Assembly: GCF_021605415.1 (NCBI RefSeq)
Contig: NZ_WKEQ01000005.1
Coordinates: 1 to 64,000 of the forward strand
Reading direction: 5' to 3'
DNA from: Pseudomonas syringae
Lineage (GTDB): Bacteria > Pseudomonadota > Gammaproteobacteria > Pseudomonadales > Pseudomonadaceae
DNA: 64,000 bases
The position numbers were made by a program, and so were the translations under genes. Shown one piece after another: positions 1 to 8,948 of the stretch. The number at the start of each line of letters is the position of its first letter. Within the stretch, counting starts at the first letter, position 1. Below the pieces are notes generated by a model, which saw only the letters and a list, made by a program, of their open reading frames with translations, did no database searches and was not told the DNA's origin.

Positions 1-32
1 ACCACTTGCGCTTCCGATCTCTCGTTAGCGGG

Positions 33-290
33 AGGCGAATTCTACAGCGTTACTCGCTGTTGTCAACACCTCTTTTTCACCGCTTTCGACCGAGAAGATC
101 GAACCGTTAAAAGAGCCACACATCACGGCCCTTCCAACTCCTTCCAGGCTTCGATGATCTGAAGCCAGTCGCTGTCGAAAACTGCTTAACTCATTGTTTA
201 CCAAGGAGTTTTCCGTTTCGACTGCGCCGGAAGTGGGGCGAATTATAGACACTCAGATTTTGCCGTCAACACTTAATTTCGCTTTTCTAC
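33..290. repeat. Imperfect direct repeat pair in the left-end non-coding region
   Basis: Two related segments lie at about 33-89 and 237-290. Both begin GGCGAATT, continue with a TA(C/G)A-type block, then GTCAACAC, a T/A-rich stretch and CGCTTT(T)C. I see no credible gene in 1-398. A 75-aa reading frame on the minus strand here has no recognisable domain and spans the repeat. Similar GGCGAATTCTA...GTCAAC tracts are familiar to me from Pseudomonas intergenic DNA, but I cannot assign a function. Confidence 0.5.
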
Positions 291-398
291 GGAAAGCATA
301 AAAAGCTCGCTTATATATAGACGCGCCCTCAAGCAATGCGCAATATATTGCTCATTACAACAACGTTAGCTTCTCCTTACTCTGGAAACTGCCTGTCA

Positions 399-1286
399 AT
401 GAACGCCCAGCCCCGCAGTCTTGCCTCGATCTTGTTCCCGGTTGGCCTGCTACTAATAGCCATGGCATCAATCCAGTCCGGCGCCTCACTGGCCAAAAGC
501 ATGTTCCCAATCATCGGTGCTCAGGGAACCACCACGCTGCGCCTGATTTTCGCCAGCATCATCATGCTGCTACTCCTGCGTCCCTGGCGCGCCAAGCTGA
601 CAGCCAAATCCTTGCGCACAGTAGTTGTCTATGGCTTGGCCTTGGGCGGAATGAACTTTCTCTTCTATATGTCGCTGCGAACGGTGCCGCTCGGCATCGC
701 CGTTGCACTCGAATTCACGGGACCATTGGCCGTTGCGATTTACGCATCACGCCGGGCCATCGATTTTCTCTGGATCGGGCTGGCCGCCATTGGACTACTA
801 TTGTTGATACCCACCGGCACGGCAACCGCCAGTATTGATCTGGTAGGCGCCGGCTATGCCCTTGGTGCCGGCGTGTGCTGGGCGCTCTATATTATGTTCG
901 GGCAAAAGGCTGGCGCTGATAACGGCGTACAAACTGCCGCACTCGGCGTGATGATTGCTGCACTCTTCGTCGCTCCCATCGGTATCGTTCATGCCGGTGC
1001 TGCACTGTTGACGCCTTCGCTGATCCCCATCGCCATCGGCGTTGCGATTTTGTCCACAGCGCTGCCATACACACTGGAAATGGTCGCCCTCACCCGCATG
1101 CCTGCACGCACTTTCGGTACTTTGATGAGTATCGAACCTGCATTCGGTGCGCTGTCCGGCCTGCTGTTTCTTCAAGAATATCTTTCCTTGTCACAATGGA
1201 TGGCCATCCTGTGCATCATCTCGGCTTCTGTCGGTGCCACGATGACCATGGGCAACACTGCTAAACCGGCCATTGCAGCAGATTGA
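399..1286 (+). CDS. rhtA: EamA/RhtA-type amino-acid exporter
   Basis: Inner-membrane drug/metabolite transporter of the EamA superfamily, closest to the threonine/homoserine exporter RhtA. Starting at ATG 399 the product is 295 aa, the same length as E. coli RhtA; an upstream in-frame ATG at 336 would add 21 residues with no obvious purpose. The sequence shows about ten hydrophobic segments in two EamA halves (roughly residues 10-140 and 150-285). The conserved N-terminal block includes SIQSGASLAKSMFP and the first half contains FTGPLAVA. It probably exports small amino acids by proton antiport. It appears monocistronic. The family is clear; the exact substrate is inferred. Confidence 0.8.
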   Translation: MNAQPRSLASILFPVGLLLIAMASIQSGASLAKSMFPIIGAQGTTTLRLIFASIIMLLLLRPWRAKLTAKSLRTVVVYGLALGGMNFLFYMSLRTVPLGIAVALEFTGPLAVAIYASRRAIDFLWIGLAAIGLLLLIPTGTATASIDLVGAGYALGAGVCWALYIMFGQKAGADNGVQTAALGVMIAALFVAPIGIVHAGAALLTPSLIPIAIGVAILSTALPYTLEMVALTRMPARTFGTLMSIEPAFGALSGLLFLQEYLSLSQWMAILCIISASVGATMTMGNTAKPAIAAD

Positions 1287-1455
1287 GACAGGAATTGACG
1301 AAAGTCTGGTAATCGGAATCCATTTAGGCCATGTTTAGGCACGCAACCCAATGCCAGACATGGATTTTTTCAGACAGGGACTTCAGAACGCTTCAAACGC
1401 AAGCGAATGTGGGGCAGATCCGAGCATCAGACTCGAGGCTGCCATAAGGACAGTG

Positions 1456-1737
1456 ATGAAACGAATTTTGATACTGATCGCCGTACTGGCTGTTGCCGGT
1501 TGCACAGCGACCTCGAAAACCCAGGTCAAACACGGTAAAAGAGGGCTTCACATCAATTGCTCCGGTCTCTCGTCCTCATGGGACAAGTGCTACACCAGCG
1601 CTGCCAATTCCTGTGCGCCAAAAAGCTACAAGGTGATCGCCAAGTCAGGGGATGCGGTAGAGGAGCCGGGTGATTATCCTTTTGGCCTCAATCCGGCCGG
1701 ATATACAAGTCGCAGCATGATCGTCATCTGCAAGTAA
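1456..1737 (+). CDS. Small putative lipoprotein
   Basis: A 93-aa protein with a lipoprotein signal: MKRILILIAVLAVAGC gives a lipobox (VAGC) with the lipidated Cys at residue 16. ATG 1456 was chosen over the longer frame (from 1351) because AAGGA sits at 1446-1450 and the signal peptide begins exactly there. The mature part is short and polar, with four further Cys residues that could form disulfides (CSG, DKCY, NSCAP, ICK). No domain is recognised. The 3' end overlaps the convergent TetR gene by about 14 bp. Membrane anchoring is a motif-based inference. Confidence 0.7.
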   Translation: MKRILILIAVLAVAGCTATSKTQVKHGKRGLHINCSGLSSSWDKCYTSAANSCAPKSYKVIAKSGDAVEEPGDYPFGLNPAGYTSRSMIVICK

Positions 1738-2317
1738 GTCCGCCGTCTGATTGGACTCGTTGAACGGCGAGTTGGCGGCCGATCTCTTCGTAACTGGAAC
1801 TCAGCACGTTGCGCTGGATGGCCGGTGTGACCAGCATCCGCGCCACCACCAACGCGCCGACACATTGCGACAGAATCGCCCAAGCCAGGCTGTCGCTCTC
1901 CAGAATTTTTGCCCAACTTTCATGAAGCCTGCATATCCATTCTTGCGCCTCTTCGCGCACGGGCACGTCCGAACGCGCAATTTCCGCCCCTAATGTCGGA
2001 AGCGCACAGCCTGATTCAGGATGTTCGACATGGGCCATGCTCAAATATTTCTTGAGGCAGCGCTCAAGCCGGTCTCGATCCTGCGCCCCCTGTCCACCCA
2101 ATCGTTCCAGACTCTGACTCAGCTCTCGCTCGACGATGCTGGTGAACAACGCGTCCTTTGACGAAAAGTGGCTGTAAAAAGCTGCACCGCTCAACCCGAT
2201 GGCTTTCATCAACCCATCCACGCCTACCGCAGAGAAGCCCGACTTCTTCGCCGACAACGCACTGCTCTGCAGGAGTTTCTCTTTGGTTTCGAGCTTGTGA
2301 CTGGCGGAGTAACGCAC
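1724..2317 (-). CDS. TetR/AcrR-family transcriptional regulator
   Basis: A 197-aa TetR regulator. The N-terminal helix-turn-helix (about residues 10-55) contains GVDGLMKAIGLSGAAFYSHF, the typical TetR recognition-helix region; the C-terminal part resembles the ligand-binding domain of the family. The start is GTG at 2317, supported by AGAGG seven bases upstream. It is divergent from the SDR and isomerase-like genes that follow, with a 91-bp gap containing two operator-like palindromes, so it probably represses them and itself. The inducer is unknown. Confidence 0.85.
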   Translation of the reverse strand: MRYSASHKLETKEKLLQSSALSAKKSGFSAVGVDGLMKAIGLSGAAFYSHFSSKDALFTSIVERELSQSLERLGGQGAQDRDRLERCLKKYLSMAHVEHPESGCALPTLGAEIARSDVPVREEAQEWICRLHESWAKILESDSLAWAILSQCVGALVVARMLVTPAIQRNVLSSSYEEIGRQLAVQRVQSDGGLTCR

Positions 2318-2365
2318 GCGACTGCCTCTTTTCTGATCACCTTGACGTTGTCAAAATCGTAGCAT

Positions 2366-2392
2366 AACGTCCGTTCACTTAACGATCGTTAA
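2366..2392. promoter_or_regulatory. Tandem palindromic operators for the divergent TetR regulator
   Basis: Two related palindromes lie in the short divergent gap: AACGTCCGTT at 2366-2375 and TTAACGATCGTTAA at 2379-2392 (core AACGATCGTT at 2381-2390). Their centres are 15 bp apart. This is a typical layout for cooperative binding of TetR dimers. The second palindrome is perfect over 14 bp. Binding by the adjacent regulator is inferred from position. Confidence 0.65.
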
Positions 2393-2408
2393 CTAAAGGG
2401 ATCCACCC

Positions 2409-3137
2409 ATGAATAACAAAAAGGTCGTATTGGTGGTTGGTGCGGGTGATGCAACGGGCGGTGCGATTGCCAAGCGTTTTGCCCGAGAAGGTTTCGTGGC
2501 CTGCGTTACTAGGCGAAGCGCCGATAAACTGCAGCCACTGGTCGATGCCATCAACGAGGACGGCGGCGAAGCGCATGGCTTCGCGTGCGATGCTCGTAAG
2601 GAAGAAGAGGTGATCGCGCTGATCGAGGACATTGAAACGCGCATCGGCCCCATCGAAGCCTTTGTTTTCAACATTGGCGCCAACGTGCCATGCAGCATTC
2701 TTGAAGAAACCGCGCGCAAGTATTTCAAGATATGGGAAATGGCCTGTTTCTCGGGCTTCCTCAATGCCCGCGAAGTTGCCAAGCGGATGGTCACCCGTCA
2801 AAGGGGAACGATTGTGTTCACCGGCGCGACTGCCGGATTGCGGGGTGCGTCCGGCTTTGCCGCGTTCGCAGGCGCCAAGCACGGCATCCGCGCGCTGGCA
2901 CAAAGTATGGCGCGCGAACTTGGGCCAAGGAACATCCATGTCGCCCATGTCGTGGTTGATGGGGCGATCGATACCGACTTTATCCGCGACAGCTTCCCGG
3001 AAAAATACGCAACCAAGGATCAGGATGGCATTCTCGACCCGCAGCACATTGCCGAAAACTACTGGTATCTGCATAGCCAGCCACGAGACGCCTGGACATT
3101 CGAACTGGATCTACGGCCCTGGAACGAACGCTGGTAG
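2409..3137 (+). CDS. Atypical SDR-family protein lacking the catalytic Tyr
   Basis: A 242-aa protein with a short-chain dehydrogenase/reductase fold. The dinucleotide-binding loop is altered (VVGAGDATGGAIA, residues about 9-21) rather than TGxxxGIG. At the usual YxxxK active site the sequence reads FAGAK, so Tyr is replaced by Phe while Lys is kept; the usual catalytic Ser region reads TGATAG. It could be a non-canonical reductase or a non-catalytic SDR. ATG 2409 follows AAAGGG (2395-2400). It lies 32 bp before the isomerase-like gene, probably co-transcribed and controlled by the divergent TetR protein. The substrate is unknown. Confidence 0.75.
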   Translation: MNNKKVVLVVGAGDATGGAIAKRFAREGFVACVTRRSADKLQPLVDAINEDGGEAHGFACDARKEEEVIALIEDIETRIGPIEAFVFNIGANVPCSILEETARKYFKIWEMACFSGFLNAREVAKRMVTRQRGTIVFTGATAGLRGASGFAAFAGAKHGIRALAQSMARELGPRNIHVAHVVVDGAIDTDFIRDSFPEKYATKDQDGILDPQHIAENYWYLHSQPRDAWTFELDLRPWNERW

Positions 3138-3169
3138 CCCCCCTCAGAACAAGAAAGAGCCCAACGACC

Positions 3170-3784
3170 ATGAGCAAATCCGTGGAGTTCTATTTCGACC
3201 TCGGCAGCCCGGCCACCTACCTGGCCCATACCCAACTGCCGAAAGTCTGTGCCGCAACCGGCAGCCATTTGATCTATATCCCGATGTTGCTGGGTGGAGT
3301 GTTCAAAGCCACCGGCAACGCCTCCCCGGCCATGATCCCAGCCAAGGGCCGTTACATGCTTGCGGATCTTGATCGTTATGCCAAACGTTACGGCGTACCG
3401 CTGAAATTCAATCCCCACTTTCCGATCAACACGCTGCTGCTGATGCGTGCAGTCACCGGCATTCAGTTGCGCCATCCGCAACGTTTCCACGCGTTCATTG
3501 ATTGCTTGTTCGATGCTCTTTGGGTAGAGGGCCGCAGCCTCGACGAGCCTCAAACCGTCGTGGCGGTATTAAACGAGCATGGCTTCGATCCCGATGAAGT
3601 CCTGGCGCTGACCAACGACGAGGCCGTTAAGGCAACACTCAAAGAAAACACTGAAGCCGCCATCAAGCGGGGCGTTTTCGGTGCGCCGAGCATGTTCGTC
3701 GACAACCAGTTGTACTTCGGCCAGGATCGTCTCGACTTTGTCGAGCAAGCCCTGCGTCCTTCAGGCGCTAGTAGCAGCGCCTGA
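3170..3784 (+). CDS. 2-hydroxychromene-2-carboxylate isomerase/DsbA-like protein
   Basis: A 204-aa thioredoxin-fold protein of the HCCA-isomerase/GST-kappa/DsbA-like family. Signatures: VEFYFDLGSPATYLA near the N-terminus, with Ser at the GSH-contacting position; a helical insert carrying NPHFPINTLLLMRA; and the C-terminal GVFGAPSMFVDNQLYFGQDR that is typical of HCCA isomerases. Known members catalyse glutathione-dependent isomerisations in aromatic degradation. No other aromatic pathway genes are nearby, so the substrate is open. It follows the SDR by 32 bp. Confidence 0.8.
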   Translation: MSKSVEFYFDLGSPATYLAHTQLPKVCAATGSHLIYIPMLLGGVFKATGNASPAMIPAKGRYMLADLDRYAKRYGVPLKFNPHFPINTLLLMRAVTGIQLRHPQRFHAFIDCLFDALWVEGRSLDEPQTVVAVLNEHGFDPDEVLALTNDEAVKATLKENTEAAIKRGVFGAPSMFVDNQLYFGQDRLDFVEQALRPSGASSSA

Positions 3785-3795
3785 AGGACAAGCGG

Positions 3796-5604
3796 TCAGA
3801 TAGCCGCCGTGCGGGTATTCAGCCAGTCCAGCGCCGCGCCGTCGAGCAGCGGGCTCAGGCGCTCACGCACTTGCGCGTGATAGGCGTTGAACCATTGTTT
3901 TTCTTCCAGGCTGAGTAAGGATGGCTCGAGGCAACGGGTATCGATCGGGCACAACGTCAACGTTTCGAACTTGAGAAACTCGCCGAACTCGCCGCCGCCA
4001 GCCTCGCAGTTCAACGCCAGGTTTTCGATTCGCACACCCCAGCGACCCGGACGGTAGGTGCCCGGTTCGATGGACGTGATCATGCCCGGCTGCATGGCCG
4101 TTTGCGGCGCCGGCACGGCCTGGTAGGCAATCACCTGCGGGCCTTCGTGCACATTGAGGAAGTAGCCGACACCGTGCCCGGTGCCGTGACCATAATCGAC
4201 GTTATCGGCCCAGATCGGTGCACGAGCGATGGCATCCAGCAACGGCGAGAGAATCCCCTTGGGAAAGTGCGCACGAGACAGCGCAATCACGCCTTTAAGC
4301 ACACGGGTGCAATCGCGCTTCTGTTCAGCGCTTGGCGTACCGACCGGCACCATGCGCGTGATATCAGTGGTGCCGCCCAGGTATTGACCGCCAGAGTCGA
4401 TCAACAGCAAGCCATCCCCCTCGATCACCGCATGTTCTTCTTCCGTGGCGTGATAGTGCGGCATCGCGCCGTTGGCGTTGAACGCGGCAATGGTATTGAA
4501 GCTCAGCGAAACATAATCCGGACGCCGCTCGCGGGCTGCCGTCAGTTTTTCGTCGATGGTCAGCTCGGTAATGCGCTCGCGACCCCAAGCCGATTCCAGC
4601 CAGGCGAAGAACTCGCACAGCGCCGCGCCGTCCTGCTCCATTGCCTTGCGGATGTGTTCAGCGTCGGCAAGGCTTTTTTGCGATTTGGCCAGCGTGGTCG
4701 GGTTCAAGCCTTCGACCAGTTTGACGTTGCTGTCGAGGTGATCCATTAAACCGGTGGTGACCCGCGCCGGATCGACCAACAGGCTCGCGCCGCCAGGAAT
4801 CGCCCTTAATGCATCGGCGACTTCGCTGTAGTCACGCAATGTGACGCCGTCCTGTTCCAGCGTGGCGCGCAGTGACGCATCAATCTTGCTCAACGCCACG
4901 AACAGCGTCGCTTGCTGGTGACCAATCAACGCAAACGACACAAACACCGGGTTAAACGACACATCGCCGCCGCGCAGGTTAAACAGCCAAGCGATGTCGT
5001 CCAGTGTGGCGATGAAATGCCAGTCGGCGCCACGCGCCTGCAACGTTTCACGCAGCTTGGCGAGCTTTTCGCTGCGGCTGACCGTCGCCTGCGGCGGCAG
5101 ATGCGCATATATCGATGCGGTTGGGAGGCTCGGACGATCACTCCAGACTTCATCGAGCAGATCGAAATCAGTACGCAAACGAGCGCCTCGCGCTTCAAGC
5201 TTGCTAGCCAACGTGCGCGCCGATGCCACGGCCATTACTGCGCCATCAACGGCCACGACGCCGCCTTCCGGCGTTTGCTCGGCGAGCCAGTCCAGCGGAC
5301 TCGGCTGACCCGGTTGCAGCTTGACCAGTTCGATACCGCTGCCGTTGAGTTCTTTGGTCGCTTGTTCCCAGTAGCGGCTGTCGGCCCAGACACCGGCGAA
5401 ATCTGCGGTGACAATCAACGTCCCGACCGAACCGTAAAAACCGGACAGCCATTGCCGGCCCTGCCAGTAACCCGGCAGATATTCCGAAAGGTGCGGGTCG
5501 GCGGACGGAACCAACAGTGCATGGATGCCTTCGCGACGCATCAGTTCGCGGGTGTGCGCCAGGCGCTGGGGAACCGTTCCTTCGGTCAAAGACTGCGTAC
5601 TCAT
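3796..5604 (-). CDS. Aminopeptidase P family (M24) metallopeptidase
   Basis: A 602-aa Xaa-Pro aminopeptidase, cytoplasmic, removing N-terminal residues that precede proline. It has two creatinase-like N-terminal domains followed by the M24 pita-bread domain. Metal ligands are visible in DSGGQYLGGTTDITR (two Asp), HGTGHGVGYFLNVHEGP (His), SIEPGTYR (Glu) and VRIENL (Glu). The length matches the three-domain eukaryote-like APP rather than the ~440-aa PepP. The start was set at ATG 5604: AGGAGA ends four bases upstream, versus one base for ATG 5607; the frame open to 5697 would overlap the upstream gene. It lies 61 bp downstream of the desulfurase gene on the same strand. Confidence 0.88.
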   Translation of the reverse strand: MSTQSLTEGTVPQRLAHTRELMRREGIHALLVPSADPHLSEYLPGYWQGRQWLSGFYGSVGTLIVTADFAGVWADSRYWEQATKELNGSGIELVKLQPGQPSPLDWLAEQTPEGGVVAVDGAVMAVASARTLASKLEARGARLRTDFDLLDEVWSDRPSLPTASIYAHLPPQATVSRSEKLAKLRETLQARGADWHFIATLDDIAWLFNLRGGDVSFNPVFVSFALIGHQQATLFVALSKIDASLRATLEQDGVTLRDYSEVADALRAIPGGASLLVDPARVTTGLMDHLDSNVKLVEGLNPTTLAKSQKSLADAEHIRKAMEQDGAALCEFFAWLESAWGRERITELTIDEKLTAARERRPDYVSLSFNTIAAFNANGAMPHYHATEEEHAVIEGDGLLLIDSGGQYLGGTTDITRMVPVGTPSAEQKRDCTRVLKGVIALSRAHFPKGILSPLLDAIARAPIWADNVDYGHGTGHGVGYFLNVHEGPQVIAYQAVPAPQTAMQPGMITSIEPGTYRPGRWGVRIENLALNCEAGGGEFGEFLKFETLTLCPIDTRCLEPSLLSLEEKQWFNAYHAQVRERLSPLLDGAALDWLNTRTAAI

Positions 5605-5665
5605 CATGTCTCCTGCTAACCACTTGGTCATTATTGTTCGCGGCCGATCATTGTCGGTGCATTTA

Positions 5666-6832
5666 TCAGAGCCCTGTCGCCCAGAATGCCGGAGCACTGG
5701 CGCAGGCGGTTTTAATCAACTTAACGGCTTCGTCGATATCTTCGGCGGTGGTAAAGCGGCCGAGACTCAAGCGGATGGTACGTCCGGCCAGCCGGGCATC
5801 ATGCCCCAGCGCCAGCAAAACGTGAGAAGGCGTATTGCTCGCGGAATTACAGGCCGAGGTCGCAGAAAATGCGATGGAATGGCTCAACGCCGCACTGTTG
5901 AACTCACCTTCGCCGAACGTCAGGCTCAGGGTGTGCGGAATGCGCTGGGTGGCGCTGCCGTTCAGGCGTACGCCGGGCAGGCTGAGCAACTGCTCAAGCA
6001 AACGCTCGCGCAACCGGACGATGGTGCTTTTCTCCTCATCGAATGCCGCGCCAGCCAAGGCGAATGCCGCACCCATACCTGCGATTTGATGCGTCGCCAA
6101 TGTGCCGGAGCGCAATCCGCCCTCGTGTCCGCCACCGTGAATCTGCGCCTGCAAACGCTGTTGCGCACCCGGGCCGACATACAGCGCGCCGATGCCCTTG
6201 GGGCCGTAGAGTTTGTGGGCGGAGAACGACATCAGATCCACTGGCCACTCGGCCAGATTGATCGCGACTTTACCGGCACCCTGGGCGGCATCGACATGGA
6301 ACAGTGCGCCGCGACTGCGCACCACTTCGCCGATGGCACGGATGTCGTTAACGGTGCCGAGTTCGTTGTTGACCAGCATCAGCGAGACCAGAAAGGTGTC
6401 GTCGCGCAGAGCTTCGCTGACCGCTTGCGGCGTAATCAGACCATCGACGTCCGGCACCAGATACGTCACCGCGACGCCTGCGTCCTGCAATTGCCGAGCA
6501 GTGTCGAGAATCGCTTTGTGTTCGATTTGACTGGTGATGATGTGGCCGCCCGACACCGCGCGCGCCTGGGACACGCCTTTGAGGGCAAGGTTGTTGGATT
6601 CCGTGGCGCCGGAGGTCCAGACGATCTGCTCGGTTTGCGCGCCGACCAAATGGGCGACCTGGCGCCGGGCCAGCTCGACCGATTGCCGGGCTTTTTGGCC
6701 GAAGACATGGGAGCTTGAAGCCGGGTTACCGAAATTACCGTTGAACCCCAGGCAATCGACCATCACCTGGATGACCCGCTCGTCGACCGGAGTGGTGGCG
6801 GCGTAGTCGAAATACAATGCACGTTTATTCAT
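5666..6832 (-). CDS. Cysteine desulfurase (NifS/IscS-type)
   Basis: A 388-aa PLP-dependent class-V aminotransferase that mobilises sulfur from cysteine. Landmarks: [12 protein letters not shown] at the N-terminus, [11 protein letters not shown] (PLP phosphate binding), [10 protein letters not shown], the PLP lysine in [12 protein letters not shown], and the catalytic cysteine in the flexible loop [10 protein letters not shown]. It is similar in length to IscS (404 aa), but no iscU, iscA or fdx genes flank it, so it is probably an accessory paralogue and not the core Isc enzyme. It sits upstream of the aminopeptidase gene. Confidence 0.88.
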   Translation of the reverse strand: MNKRALYFDYAATTPVDERVIQVMVDCLGFNGNFGNPASSSHVFGQKARQSVELARRQVAHLVGAQTEQIVWTSGATESNNLALKGVSQARAVSGGHIITSQIEHKAILDTARQLQDAGVAVTYLVPDVDGLITPQAVSEALRDDTFLVSLMLVNNELGTVNDIRAIGEVVRSRGALFHVDAAQGAGKVAINLAEWPVDLMSFSAHKLYGPKGIGALYVGPGAQQRLQAQIHGGGHEGGLRSGTLATHQIAGMGAAFALAGAAFDEEKSTIVRLRERLLEQLLSLPGVRLNGSATQRIPHTLSLTFGEGEFNSAALSHSIAFSATSACNSASNTPSHVLLALGHDARLAGRTIRLSLGRFTTAEDIDEAVKLIKTACASAPAFWATGL

Positions 6833-7037
6833 AAAGGACTCGCAGAGCGTGTTCCGGGATCAGGAAGCGCGTCTCGGCAAACGACGAAACGCAGCTTTGT
6901 GAGCCGCGTCGTGTTTGCAGAACGTCATCAATACCCGATCGGATGCCGTTAAAGAAGTAGGGCTTCATTTAAAAGTGCGTAGGAACGCTCCTGAAACCGA
7001 GCTTAACAGGCATCAGGCCAACGGTTGAAGCGATGCG

Positions 7038-7652
7038 TCAGCGGATGTTTTCCAGCAACAGTGGATACAGCGAAATCACCAGCAACGCCGCCATGCCCCA
7101 ATTGAACACGCGCAACCAGCGGCGATCCTTCAACACATTGCGCAACAATGTTCCGCACGCCGCCCAGACGCCAACACTCGGCAGGTTAATGATGGCAAAC
7201 ACCGCTGCAATCACCACCACGTTGGTGAAATAGCCCTGCATCGGCGTGTACGTGCTGATGGCGCCAATGGCCATGATCCACGCCTTGGGATTGACCCATT
7301 GGAAAGCAGCGGCGCCGAGATAACTGATCGGCTTGGCCTCGCTGTTCTCGTTATCGCCGACCGGCCCTGAGTGGGCGATTTTCCAGGCCAGAAACAGCAA
7401 ATACGCCGCGCCTGCATAACGCAGCAACGTGTAGAGCAATGGATACGCTTGAAACACCGCACCCAATCCAAGGCCCACCGCCACCACCAACACGAAGAAC
7501 CCGCAGGTGATGCCAAGCATGTGAGGAATGGTGCGGCTGAAACCGAAATTCACGCCCGACGCCAATAACATCGTGTTATTCGGTCCCGGCGTGATTGAGG
7601 TAACAAGCGCAAACAGGGCAAAGCCCATTAGCAGGTCAAGCGAAAGGGTCAT
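7038..7652 (-). CDS. LysE/RhtB-family amino-acid exporter
   Basis: A 204-aa inner-membrane exporter with about six hydrophobic helices. The LysE hallmark SITPGPNNTMLLASG is at residues 18-32. The later QWVNPKAWIMA motif is also typical. The start was placed at ATG 7652, preceded by AGGA nine bases upstream; the longer frame to 7676 has no visible ribosome binding site. It probably exports an amino acid or amino-acid-like metabolite. The substrate cannot be read from the sequence. Confidence 0.85.
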   Translation of the reverse strand: MTLSLDLLMGFALFALVTSITPGPNNTMLLASGVNFGFSRTIPHMLGITCGFFVLVVAVGLGLGAVFQAYPLLYTLLRYAGAAYLLFLAWKIAHSGPVGDNENSEAKPISYLGAAAFQWVNPKAWIMAIGAISTYTPMQGYFTNVVVIAAVFAIINLPSVGVWAACGTLLRNVLKDRRWLRVFNWGMAALLVISLYPLLLENIR

Positions 7653-7755
7653 GGAGGGCAGTCCTGGCAGGGTCATTCAATGTGTTGACCCTATCGCACG
7701 CCATCTCGCTAGCACACGGACAGTTGGAAGAAACTTGCGGCAGTACAGTTGGGGC

Positions 7756-8028
7756 TCAACTCGGACGGCCGTGCAGCTGTACCGCGCGCTCGGCACTCAT
7801 TTCGCCCTGATTGTCGAAACCGAATGTTTTGCGTTGCGGCTCGCCGAGTAATTTGGCTCGTTGAGCGTGGTATTCATCGAAAGACAAGCCGCGACGGCCC
7901 AACGCCTCAAGGGCCAATTCACGGGTCTCCTCAGCGGTGTAGGGACGCAATTCGGGAGACACATGACTCGCGCAACCGGCGAGTACGGAGATGGCGAGCA
8001 TTAAAACAACGGTCAGTGAGTGATTCAT
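7756..8028 (-). CDS. Small putative lipoprotein
   Basis: A 90-aa protein whose N-terminus MNHSLTVVLMLAISVLAGC is a lipoprotein signal with lipobox LAGC (Cys19). ATG 8028 is preceded by AGGA seven bases upstream and is preferred to the frame start at 8082. The mature portion is charged and mostly helical in character (TAEETRELALEALGRRG). No domain was recognised; similar small lipoproteins occur in Pseudomonas. Confidence 0.65.
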   Translation of the reverse strand: MNHSLTVVLMLAISVLAGCASHVSPELRPYTAEETRELALEALGRRGLSFDEYHAQRAKLLGEPQRKTFGFDNQGEMSAERAVQLHGRPS

Positions 8029-8351
8029 GGGAGCGTCCTGGCGAGCAATGTGGGTCGATGGACAAAGGCTACGCCCGGGCACTCTTCGGCAGAAATCAAC
8101 GCTTTCAATAGTAGCTATCGGAATTCATGACCAAGGACTGCTTATTCTCAAAATGGCCCTTTGCACGATCTGCTGGAGTCCATCTCGACGCACCAGAACC
8201 AATCGCATACCAGTCTTTGCAGGTGCGCAGCTGAGACCGCCCGCAAGTCGCTGCTCGTCGCGCATCACGCCCCGGGCGCAAGACGGTTCTATAGTCAATC
8301 GACCGGACAACCGGCGGAGACTTTTTCAGAAAAAGAAACAGGGAGAACGTC

Positions 8352-8810
8352 ATGAGCGTCAAACCCATCCCCGAGGGGTATCACAGCATTACCCCCTACC
8401 TCGGCATTCAGAAGGCTGCCGAGGCCATCGATTTCTACAAGAAAGCGTTCGGCGCCACCGAGGTCATGCGCTTGAGCATGCCCGACGGCGGTATCGGCCA
8501 CGCGGAGCTGCGCATTGGCGACAGCGCGATCATGCTCGGCTCGCCGTGCGACCAAGGGCCGCTGAGCAACCCGGACCGTGCGGTATCGGTCGGATTGCAC
8601 CTGTATGTGACCGATGTCGACAAATCGTTTCAACGCGCAATAGATGCCGGGGCGACTTCGGTGTCTGAGGTGAAGGATCAGTTTTATGGTGATCGCAGTG
8701 GCACGTTGAAGGATCCCTATGGCCACCTCTGGTTTCTGGCGACGCGCAAGGAGAATCTGACTCAGGAGGAAGTTGAGCAGCGGGCGAAGGAGATGTTTCA
8801 ACAGGGTTGA
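8352..8810 (+). CDS. VOC-family (PhnB-like glyoxalase/bleomycin-fold) protein
   Basis: A 152-aa vicinal-oxygen-chelate protein. It opens with HSITPYLGIQKAAEAIDFYK, typical of PhnB-like proteins; the second half-repeat carries YVTDVDKSF and the C-terminal DPYGHLWFLAT. The PhnB-like subfamily often lacks proven enzymatic activity, so the biochemical role is unknown. ATG 8352 is preceded by AGGGAGAA. It appears monocistronic, and a REP-like palindrome follows. Confidence 0.82.
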   Translation: MSVKPIPEGYHSITPYLGIQKAAEAIDFYKKAFGATEVMRLSMPDGGIGHAELRIGDSAIMLGSPCDQGPLSNPDRAVSVGLHLYVTDVDKSFQRAIDAGATSVSEVKDQFYGDRSGTLKDPYGHLWFLATRKENLTQEEVEQRAKEMFQQG

Positions 8811-8830
8811 ACGTTTTTGTGAACGTAACG

Positions 8831-8863
8831 ACCGCTTCGCGGGCAAGCCCGGCTCTTGTAGGT
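8831..8863. repeat. REP-like palindrome
   Basis: The sequence ACCGCTTCGCGGGCAAGCCC followed by GGCTC..GTAGG matches the Pseudomonas REP consensus (cgcGGGCaaGCCcg hairpin with a GTAGG-like tail). It lies 20 bp after the VOC gene and is a single unit. Confidence 0.6.
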
Positions 8864-8948
8864 TCGTGTCGTATACATCGTCGATTCCTCCGCGAGCCAT
8901 TCGATTAGACGATGCAGCCCAAAAGCCCCCTGAACAAGGATCAGCCCG

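Noticed and set aside
9..20. GCGCTTCCGATCT-like string resembling the end of an Illumina adapter
   Set aside because: Only about ten bases match (CTTCCGATCT) and the flanking bases do not continue the adapter, so it is probably genomic coincidence.
25..252. 75-aa minus-strand reading frame at the left end
   Set aside because: It runs through an imperfect repeat, has no recognisable domain and no supporting context.
5525..6718. 397-aa plus-strand frame opposite the cysteine desulfurase
   Set aside because: Antisense to a conserved PLP enzyme with all motifs intact.
5666..6832. Considered as iscS of the core Isc operon
   Set aside because: No iscR, iscU, iscA, hscBA or fdx genes flank it, and it is paired with an aminopeptidase.
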